46,641 nucleotides of DNA. It comes from CAZFBA01 sp964517135 (GTDB taxonomy: Bacteria; Cyanobacteriota; Vampirovibrionia; JBFMGH01). The notes under the pieces were generated by a model. It did not search any database, was not told the origin of the DNA, and was given only the letters and a program-made list of their open reading frames with translations. Of this stretch, positions 40,762-46,641 are shown one piece after another. The stretch is from NCBI GenBank assembly GCA_964517135.1, contig CAZFBA010000032.1, forward strand, positions 1 to 46,641. The letters are read 5' to 3'. The translations under genes and the position numbers were made by a program. Each line of letters starts with the position of its first letter. Positions within the stretch are counted from its first letter, which is position 1.

Positions 40762-41781
40762 ATGCCTGAAATGAGGCAAAACCCTGTAACACGACGATTG
40801 GTTATAATAGCAACAGAGAGGGCAAAAAGACCCGAGCAAGCCCGTATTGAAAAATTATATGAATCACTGCCAGAACACGATGAGCAATGCTTTTTTTGCT
40901 GGGGAAATGAAGAAACAACACCGCCTGAAGTTTATTCAATAAGACTGGATGATTCACTACCTGATACTCCTGGCTGGCTGTTGAGGGTAGTAAATAATAA
41001 ATATGCTGCTGTTAATCTGAATCAACCATTTATTATTAATAATAATGACTGTTTAGAAGTTTTTAGTTATGCTAAAGGCATAGCTGAAGTAATTATTGAA
41101 ACTAACAATCATTCTCTTAACCCTTCAACCATGAGTCTTTCGCAAAACATCAGGGTTCTGAAAGCATATCAGGATAGGTATAACGCCATATCAAAAGTAC
41201 CAGAAATTCAATACATAAGTATTTTTCGAAACAACGGTGCCCTTGCAGGGGCAAGTCTTGAGCATCCTCACAGCCAAATTATAGCTGTTCCACTTGTACC
41301 GCCTGTAATTACTGAAGAGCTTGAAGGGTCTAAAGCTTACTATAAAAAACATAACCGATGTGTATGGTGTGATGAGATAGAAAAAGAGCTGAATAAACAA
41401 CAACGTATCATCTTTAAAAATTCTTATTTTGTGGCTTTTGTACCTTATGCTGCAAGAAGCCCTTTTGAATTAGTGATTATGCCCCGATTTCATTCTGCAA
41501 GATTTGAAGAGATGGAAATCTTTCAGCTTACATCTCTGGCAGAAGTCTGGAAAGCCGTATTTTATAAACTTTCTGAGAGCCTGAGTAACCCGCCTTACAA
41601 CTGCTTTATTCACACAGCCCCCCTTAATGTAGCCTGTGATGAGCATTTCCACTGGCACATAGAGATCCTGCCAAAACTCACTATATCAGCGGGATTTGAA
41701 CTATGTACAGGAATGTTTATTAATGTTACCATACCCGAAGATTGTGCAGACTTTTTAAATGAGATTGAAGTAGTATTTTAA
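40762..41781 (+). CDS. galT: Galactose-1-phosphate uridylyltransferase-like protein
   Basis: 339 residues, HIT superfamily. The active-site triad HPHSQ is in ASLEHPHSQIIAVP, a zinc-type cysteine pair lies in CVWCDE and CFFC, and the second domain has HWHIEILPKL. GalT exchanges UMP between UDP-glucose and galactose 1-phosphate. The start MPEMRQNPVTRRLVIIATER is the family's usual beginning. It leads a run of four genes with short gaps. Related ADP-glucose or UDP-sugar phosphorylase activities in this family cannot be excluded. Confidence 0.88.
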   Translation: MPEMRQNPVTRRLVIIATERAKRPEQARIEKLYESLPEHDEQCFFCWGNEETTPPEVYSIRLDDSLPDTPGWLLRVVNNKYAAVNLNQPFIINNNDCLEVFSYAKGIAEVIIETNNHSLNPSTMSLSQNIRVLKAYQDRYNAISKVPEIQYISIFRNNGALAGASLEHPHSQIIAVPLVPPVITEELEGSKAYYKKHNRCVWCDEIEKELNKQQRIIFKNSYFVAFVPYAARSPFELVIMPRFHSARFEEMEIFQLTSLAEVWKAVFYKLSESLSNPPYNCFIHTAPLNVACDEHFHWHIEILPKLTISAGFELCTGMFINVTIPEDCADFLNEIEVVF

Positions 41782-41798
41782 AAATAGGATTTTATTGT

Positions 41799-42116
41799 AT
41801 GATAAATTCAGTTGTCGTAGTAGGACATGTTGGCCAGGATCCGGAAATGAAATATTTTGAATCCGGAAATGTGAAAACCACATTGTCCATTGCAGTGAAC
41901 CGTCGCCAGAAAGATGCAGACAAAACAGACTGGTTTAAAATAGAACTCTGGGGACGAAACGCCGAAGTAGCCGGTGAATACGTCAGAAAAGGAAGCCTTA
42001 TAGGTATTGAAGGCAGATTAGAATTTAACCACTGGACTGATTCTGAAGGCAATAAAAGGATAAATCACTATGTTCTCTGCGACAGGCTACAATTACTGGG
42101 TAAAAAGCAAACATAG
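41799..42116 (+). CDS. ssb: Single-stranded DNA-binding protein, short tailless form
   Basis: 105 residues, one OB fold: NSVVVVGHVGQDPEMKYFES, FKIELWGRNAEVAGEYVRKG and IGIEGRLEFNHWTD are typical Ssb strands and loops. The usual disordered linker and acidic C-terminal tip (DDDIPF type) that recruits repair proteins are absent; it ends KKQT. It could be a second, specialised Ssb or a PriB-like protein. It is tucked between galT (17-base gap) and the otnK-like gene (12-base gap), an odd company for a replication protein. Confidence 0.88.
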   Translation: MINSVVVVGHVGQDPEMKYFESGNVKTTLSIAVNRRQKDADKTDWFKIELWGRNAEVAGEYVRKGSLIGIEGRLEFNHWTDSEGNKRINHYVLCDRLQLLGKKQT

Positions 42117-42128
42117 TGACCAAATATT

Positions 42129-43457
42129 ATGGCTTTAAAAATTAGCACAATAGGAATTATCGCTGACGATCTAACAGGCGCAAATGATACAGCATTACAG
42201 TTTCTGCTCAGAGGTTGTAATACACAGATTTTGCTTGATCACGAAAGCATTCCAGAAGGATGTCACAACACTGTAGCATGGGCAATAAATACTGAATCAA
42301 GATTATTAGCTCCTGAAGAAGCTGCAGAACAGGTAAAGCTTTCTGCTCATGCTTTAAAAACCAACCTCAAAGTAGATTTCATTTATAAAAAAATAGATTC
42401 AACAATGAGAGGTAATATTGCAGCTGAATCTCTGGCACTTTTAGAAGATCAGGGTATGGATGCTGCACTTATAGTACCTGCTTTTCCTGATGAGGGTAGA
42501 ACAACAGTAGGTGGTTACCATCTTTTAAGGGGTGTCCCTCTTGAAAGAACAGAAGTAGCAAGGGATCCTAACTCACCAATTTATCTGTCTCATATTATGA
42601 CCCTTCTCTCCAACCAGTGCGAAGACCCTGAAATGATTGGCTATATAAGCCTTATGACTGTTATGAGAGGTGCAGGGCCTATTTTAATTGAGCTTCAAGA
42701 ACTTATCAAAAAGAAAAAACGTTTAATTGTTGTTGATGCAGTAAGTAATATTGATCTTGAACAGATAATACTGGCTTTAGAAAAGACTGCTGTTCATCAT
42801 AAGATCTTACCCTGTGGATCAGCCGGACTTGCAACTGCCCTGACAAAGTCCTGGCTTGCTGATGGCAAGTATCAACATATCATTAAAACTGTTCCTGATT
42901 ATCCTAACCTGATGGTTATAGGCAGCGGAACAGCTTTAACAAGGTCTCAAGTTAACATCTTGCAAGATCATACAGACAAACACAAACTCAAATTTATTAA
43001 TCTTACAGCTTCACAGCTTATTGATGGGCTTGAATCATCCAGAGTAGAAGAAACTATCAATGATTTAAAAGATGATAAAAATGTTGTTATTTATGCTGCA
43101 CCCTCTGAAAACAGCATTCAAGAAGCACTCGAACTGGCAGAAGCCAGAAATATTAAGCCCTCAAGACTGTCTCAGATTATATTGAGCAATCTGGCAGATT
43201 TTACAGCAAAAGTTGTGGCTGAAATTCAAGTTAAACTGATTCTTGTCGGAGGAGAAACTGCTAATGCTTGCTGTAAAGCAGTTAATAGTGTACACCTTCA
43301 ACTGATTGACGAGGTAGATCATGCAATTCCGCTGTGCATGGATCAGAAAGCCCAATTTATAGTTACAAAATCAGGTAATCTTGGAACCCCAAAAACCCTG
43401 GTTAACATATTAAATTACCTTAATGAACTTGATGAAGAAGATAAATCAAACGAATAA
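42129..43457 (+). CDS. Four-carbon acid sugar kinase family protein (DUF1537/OtnK type)
   Basis: 442 residues, full length. The N-terminal domain begins with IGIIADDLTGANDTALQF and has YKKIDSTMRGNI; the C-terminal nucleotide-binding domain has VIGSGTALTRSQ and ILVGGETANACCKAV. These match the OtnK/DtnK family, which phosphorylates D-erythronate, D-threonate or similar acids. The next gene, a PdxA-type dehydrogenase, overlaps its end; kinase plus PdxA2 is the known pair for D-threonate or D-erythronate breakdown to dihydroxyacetone phosphate. The substrate here is inferred from that pairing. Confidence 0.87.
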   Translation: MALKISTIGIIADDLTGANDTALQFLLRGCNTQILLDHESIPEGCHNTVAWAINTESRLLAPEEAAEQVKLSAHALKTNLKVDFIYKKIDSTMRGNIAAESLALLEDQGMDAALIVPAFPDEGRTTVGGYHLLRGVPLERTEVARDPNSPIYLSHIMTLLSNQCEDPEMIGYISLMTVMRGAGPILIELQELIKKKKRLIVVDAVSNIDLEQIILALEKTAVHHKILPCGSAGLATALTKSWLADGKYQHIIKTVPDYPNLMVIGSGTALTRSQVNILQDHTDKHKLKFINLTASQLIDGLESSRVEETINDLKDDKNVVIYAAPSENSIQEALELAEARNIKPSRLSQIILSNLADFTAKVVAEIQVKLILVGGETANACCKAVNSVHLQLIDEVDHAIPLCMDQKAQFIVTKSGNLGTPKTLVNILNYLNELDEEDKSNE

Positions 43458-44412
43458 GAAATTTAGACTGTGCTTAACTCCTGGCGATATTAATGGTATC
43501 GGCCCCGAGGTTATTTTAAAGTCTTTAGATGTCGAGGTTTTGCCTGAAGATGTTGACATTTGTATATCTGGACCAGAGTATGTCTTTGAAGAAGTTCAAA
43601 AATATTCAGGTATCAAGCTTCATAGTAGCGTTCGGTTTTATGAACCTGAACTTAAGATTAACAGAATAGAAATTAACTATGGTGCCCCATCAGCTATCAG
43701 CGGAAAAGTAGCTTATGCCTCACTGAAAAATGCTATAGAACTGGCAAAAAAACAGGAAATTGATGCCATTATTACAGCACCACTCTCAAAAAAAGCACTT
43801 GAAATGGCCGGTTATAAATGTTGTGGACACACTGAAATACTTCAGGAGGCTTTCCCAGGTGCTAATGCCCAGATGTTATTTGTCTCAGAAAACATTAATT
43901 TACTACTTTTAACAAGACATATACCTCTTAAAGAAGTATCAGAAAAGATTAACAAAGATTTTATAGTCGAAAATGTTATTGCTCTCAACATAAATTTAAA
44001 AAGAGACCTGAATTTTATTCAACCATCACTGGCTATTTGTGCCCTGAACCCCCACGCTGGTGAATGTGGAAGCATCGGCAGAGAAGAACAGGATATAATT
44101 ATACCGGCAGTGCAAGAATTAATTGATACAGGAGTCAATATTAGCGGCCCATATTCAGCTGATAGCTTCTGGAAAACTGCAAAAGATTATGATTGTGTTA
44201 TTTCACTGTATCATGATCAGGGCTTGATACCATTAAAGATGTATGCTGGCGAAAATCTCGTAAACGTAACTGCTGGTTTGCCTGTTGTAAGAACTTCTCC
44301 CTGTCACGGCACCGCCTATAACATTGCCGGAAAGTTTGTTGCATGTGAAAAATCAATGACCAATGCCATTATACTTGCCCATGATATTCTTTTAAATCGC
44401 CATCAGCTTTAA
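43423..44412 (+). CDS. pdxA: 4-hydroxythreonine-4-phosphate dehydrogenase family (PdxA/PdxA2)
   Basis: 329 residues from the ATG at 43423; an ATG at 43432 is equally possible, as neither has a clear ribosome site and coupling to the preceding gene (35-base overlap) probably drives initiation. Seen: LTPGDINGIGPEVILKSL, and metal-binding histidines in CCGHTEIL, LNPHAGECG and YHDQGLIPLK. The final motif PCHGTAYNIAGK departs from the common VDHGTALDLAGKG. It oxidises a 4-phosphorylated hydroxy acid and decarboxylates. It may serve pyridoxal phosphate synthesis or, given the kinase beside it, four-carbon acid catabolism (PdxA2). Ends 7 bases before the convergent wzz-like stop. Confidence 0.88.
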   Translation: MNLMKKINQTNKKFRLCLTPGDINGIGPEVILKSLDVEVLPEDVDICISGPEYVFEEVQKYSGIKLHSSVRFYEPELKINRIEINYGAPSAISGKVAYASLKNAIELAKKQEIDAIITAPLSKKALEMAGYKCCGHTEILQEAFPGANAQMLFVSENINLLLLTRHIPLKEVSEKINKDFIVENVIALNINLKRDLNFIQPSLAICALNPHAGECGSIGREEQDIIIPAVQELIDTGVNISGPYSADSFWKTAKDYDCVISLYHDQGLIPLKMYAGENLVNVTAGLPVVRTSPCHGTAYNIAGKFVACEKSMTNAIILAHDILLNRHQL

Positions 44413-44419
44413 ATGAAAC

Positions 44420-45763
44420 TTAAATCATTAAAATTTTTTCATAAACCACTGCCTGCAAACATCCTAACAAAAGCCCCAGCAACAAAGCATAAAGAAAATT
44501 ACCGGAATAATTGGGTTTAATCTTTTTAATAAAAGGTTCTTCAAGTTCATAAATAAGATATCTGGCTTTTTGACGGCCAATATCAAGATCCTGAGCGGTT
44601 AGAATATTCAGCAGGATAAGAAGTTTGGCACTTACTAAATCTGATTCCCTCTGCAATTTAGTAATTTCATGTCTTTTATCAATATTATTTAGCAGATCAG
44701 TCAGGGTATTTTCCGACAGCATGCTATAAAACTCAATTTTTGTAAGCGATTCAATGATTTCAAGCCGGGTCTTTATTAATTCAATGGTAAGTTGCAGTTT
44801 TGCCGGAGAAAACAATGCCGGCAAAGAATCTTTCTGACCTGACTTTTTAAACTTTTTAAGGCCTTTATACTCTTCATACAAAGATTTTTCAAGTTTATCA
44901 ATACGATTTTTTGTCTCAATAACCTGATTATGATTGTTTGTATATCTGGATTGAAGTTTTATAAGAGATATTTTCAACATAGATATTTCAAGACTCTTTA
45001 AAATATAAGGCAAATTTTCAGATATAAAAGATAAATAAATTGCCTGATCTATATTGACAACTTTTAATACTTCAATAATTTTGTTATATCTGCTAATAGC
45101 ACTATTATGGTTCTGTTCATTGCCTTCTAATTGTAATTTAAAATAATTAAGCTTACTATAATCTTCTTTTAGGTGGGTTTCAGGGTCTATTAAATAGTAT
45201 TCCTGTTCTTTGTTTTTGACATTTAAAAAACCTGTATCCTGTTCTTTTCTGGTTATAGCAATTTCTTTTTCAATTATAGATTTGTTTTTCTTTTGATAAT
45301 CGAGATAATAATCAGTCAGGATGTTAAAATAGACTATTTTCAGGTTTTCAATAACATGCAAAATCTCTTCAGGAGATCTAGCTTTGTATCGAACTGCAAT
45401 ATATGGTAAGCCATAACCCTGCACTTCGAGATTACGACGAAATTCAGCCTCGCTATAATTTAAATTGCAGTATTTATACAATTTATTTTCTACAAACTTT
45501 GAATTCAGAATGGCAGCATCAATTGTGTGTCCTGTATAGCTATGTTTTACAGGCCTAATGACCAGTTTATGGATATTATTTTTATCAGGCGAATACAACA
45601 TATATGTATTAGTTATACTCTCAACCAGTAACAGAGCAACAGACTTATATTCTGGAACCTGAAAAAAAGTTAATATTTGAACTATAATCACAGTAGTGAT
45701 AGTTGTAAAAACTATATATAGCCTGTTTTTTGCTATAATATTAATGAATTCTTTTAATTGCAT
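44420..45763 (-). CDS. Wzz-type polysaccharide chain-length/export co-polymerase
   Basis: 447 residues. The layout is that of polysaccharide co-polymerases: a short cytoplasmic start, membrane helix 1 (about 14-36, YIVFTTITTVIIVQILTFFQ), a long periplasmic region rich in helices and coiled coil (about 150-400), and helix 2 near the end (about 422-442, FLYALLLGLLLGCLQAVVYE). There is no C-terminal tyrosine kinase domain. The family controls O-antigen or capsule length in the inner membrane. Lys/Asn-rich with more AT than its neighbours. No other polysaccharide genes are adjacent, but the ligase-like and GT9 operon lies in the same window. Confidence 0.75.
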   Translation of the reverse strand: MQLKEFINIIAKNRLYIVFTTITTVIIVQILTFFQVPEYKSVALLLVESITNTYMLYSPDKNNIHKLVIRPVKHSYTGHTIDAAILNSKFVENKLYKYCNLNYSEAEFRRNLEVQGYGLPYIAVRYKARSPEEILHVIENLKIVYFNILTDYYLDYQKKNKSIIEKEIAITRKEQDTGFLNVKNKEQEYYLIDPETHLKEDYSKLNYFKLQLEGNEQNHNSAISRYNKIIEVLKVVNIDQAIYLSFISENLPYILKSLEISMLKISLIKLQSRYTNNHNQVIETKNRIDKLEKSLYEEYKGLKKFKKSGQKDSLPALFSPAKLQLTIELIKTRLEIIESLTKIEFYSMLSENTLTDLLNNIDKRHEITKLQRESDLVSAKLLILLNILTAQDLDIGRQKARYLIYELEEPFIKKIKPNYSGNFLYALLLGLLLGCLQAVVYEKILMI

Positions 45764-46174
45764 TATTTTTTATGTGTATTGAAGACAGTTATAGTGCCTG
45801 ATAAAAAGATTCAAAGGCGATATCTTACAAATTAACATAAAAAATCCTATCACAATCTTACAACAGATGTTTTAGTGAACTCATAATTTAATATCTCTAA
45901 AGTTAAGTATTTTATAAATAAGAGCTTGATTTTTTTACTTACCAAAATAAGCGTCAGAACGTAAATTTTTATTAAAATAGTTATTTTTTCAATAAATATA
46001 GTTATAAATTTACCGATTATAGAATATAGTGAATGCATAATTTAATACCTCATTAAGTTAATTTTTTTATAAATGTGTTTCAAGTGCTTTTGCTGTAGAT
46101 GCTTTCAGGTATTTAAATGTTTATGAACCTTATTAATCTATTTTAAAATTAGTAAAGATAGAGAGGGTAAAACT
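45764..46174. other. AT-rich divergent region between Wzz-type gene and P4
   Basis: 411 bases. A 62-codon leftward frame (45850-46038) is built almost wholly of Ile/Leu/Lys/Thr from AT-rich DNA, and I do not accept it as a gene. Promoters for the flanking genes are expected; no clear boxes or repeats. Confidence 0.45.
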
Positions 46175-46641
46175 ATGAAAGAGAAGGGACAAAATCTTGT
46201 TGAATTTGGCGTAATTTTTGCCCTGGTTGTTATTGCAGGTATTTTATCACTAACATTGCTTGGTGATAATGTAAGGTCAATGTTTGGCCTGTCAACAGAA
46301 GAGTATAAAAACTTTAAACCATTTGGAGATGTTGCTAGCAGTCCGTCTGACCCTGGTTCTCTTCCTGGTGAAACACCCGGAGGAGAGGATCCTTATGTAA
46401 TTCCAACTGATCCTGTGATACCCGGTAGCGGTGAAATTACACAAAACCCTGACGGCTCAGTTAATCTTACAATAGGCGGGCAGGATATAATGCTTTCATC
46501 TTCACAGATAGACAAGCTGAACACTGTCTTTGATACGACAGGCTCAAACGGTATGACTGATACGGTGATAGCAGCTATAGAAAAGCTTATTGCAGCCCAT
46601 AAGGATGAATACCCTGGTCAGGATGTGCCTATTGAGATGGT
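46175..46641 (+). CDS. Large Flp-pilin-like protein (family member P4), cut by window end
   Basis: The first 155 codons are visible and still open at the edge. Leader MKEKG, then QNLVEF with Glu at +5 and Phe at +6 after the inferred cleavage site, and a hydrophobic helix to about residue 30. NFKPFG (46-51) matches P3. A Pro/Gly-rich linker (about 56-85) leads to the shared module (about 86-145), with NPDGSVNLTIGG, IMLSSSQID and TTGSNGMTDTV, closest to P3. AGAGAGGG sits 6 bases before the ATG, as in P3. The remaining domain lies beyond the window. Confidence 0.72.
   Translation, partial: MKEKGQNLVEFGVIFALVVIAGILSLTLLGDNVRSMFGLSTEEYKNFKPFGDVASSPSDPGSLPGETPGGEDPYVIPTDPVIPGSGEITQNPDGSVNLTIGGQDIMLSSSQIDKLNTVFDTTGSNGMTDTVIAAIEKLIAAHKDEYPGQDVPIEM

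Noticed and set aside
45850..46038. A 62-codon leftward frame before P4
   Set aside because: Almost entirely Ile/Leu/Lys/Thr from AT-rich DNA; no ribosome site.
1..46641. CRISPR array or IS elements
   Set aside because: No regularly spaced repeat series and no transposase or cas gene was seen.

Overview
The window reads as ordinary chromosome of an AT-rich Gram-negative-type bacterium (mid-30s % GC by eye). No phage, plasmid, IS or CRISPR locus was found. Several families point to the cyanobacterial lineage rather than Proteobacteria or Firmicutes: an IctB-type O-antigen ligase-like protein, a DUF4330 protein, and NarL-type regulators ending in the VDDRTQAA..A...GLI form common in cyanobacteria. 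No photosynthesis gene is visible, and glycolysis genes (pgi, pgk) are present. My best guess is a non-photosynthetic cyanobacterial relative (Vampirovibrionia/'Melainabacteria'). This is inference, not proof.

Layout. 0.2-3.3 kb: a large Flp-pilin-like protein, an OmpR-type regulator with a degenerate receiver, and a Fic toxin with a probable class I antitoxin encoded on the opposite strand across its 3' end. 3.6-6.7 kb: a leftward cluster of one glycine-rich membrane protein and two Pro/Gln-rich HEAT-like proteins, closed by a strong terminator with a G-quadruplex motif beyond it. 7.6-8.7 kb: a second pilin-like protein. 9.3-13.4 kb: a tightly overlapping envelope-polysaccharide operon (heptose-7-phosphate kinase, DUF4330, IctB/O-antigen ligase-like, GT9 glycosyltransferase). 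13.8-15.8 kb: a third pilin-like protein, small proteins, tRNA-Ser(CGA) and a nest of short repeats. 16.1-18.8 kb: gatB-pgk. 19.3-22.3 kb: a small protein, a sodium:solute symporter and a mannose-6-phosphate-isomerase-type cupin. 22.9-27.7 kb: glmS, a secreted acidic protein, a small gene and pgi. 27.8-31.6 kb: a DUF4126 protein, then glmU-prs. 31.7-40.3 kb: a secreted matrixin-TPR protein, a secreted unknown, a histidine kinase with its NarL partner, two HAD phosphatases, a TPR protein, a candidate ncRNA and a second NarL regulator. 40.8-44.4 kb: galT-ssb-otnK-pdxA. 44.4-45.8 kb: a Wzz-type chain-length protein. The window ends inside a fourth pilin-like gene.

Much of the metabolism converges on sugar phosphates and envelope precursors: pgi, glmS and glmU lead to UDP-GlcNAc, galT to UDP-sugars, the heptose kinase, GT9, ligase and Wzz to surface polysaccharide.

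The most novel signals are (1) four dispersed genes whose products join a prepilin-peptidase/Flp-type N-terminus to a shared, unrecognised module and then unrelated tails; (2) the antisense, convergent Fic toxin-antitoxin arrangement with its own promoter/operator; (3) a dispersed intergenic inverted-repeat element present as at least five copies or fragments, one holding a second G-quadruplex motif; and (4) a tRNA-Ser neighbourhood whose flanks reappear fused together 4 kb away.
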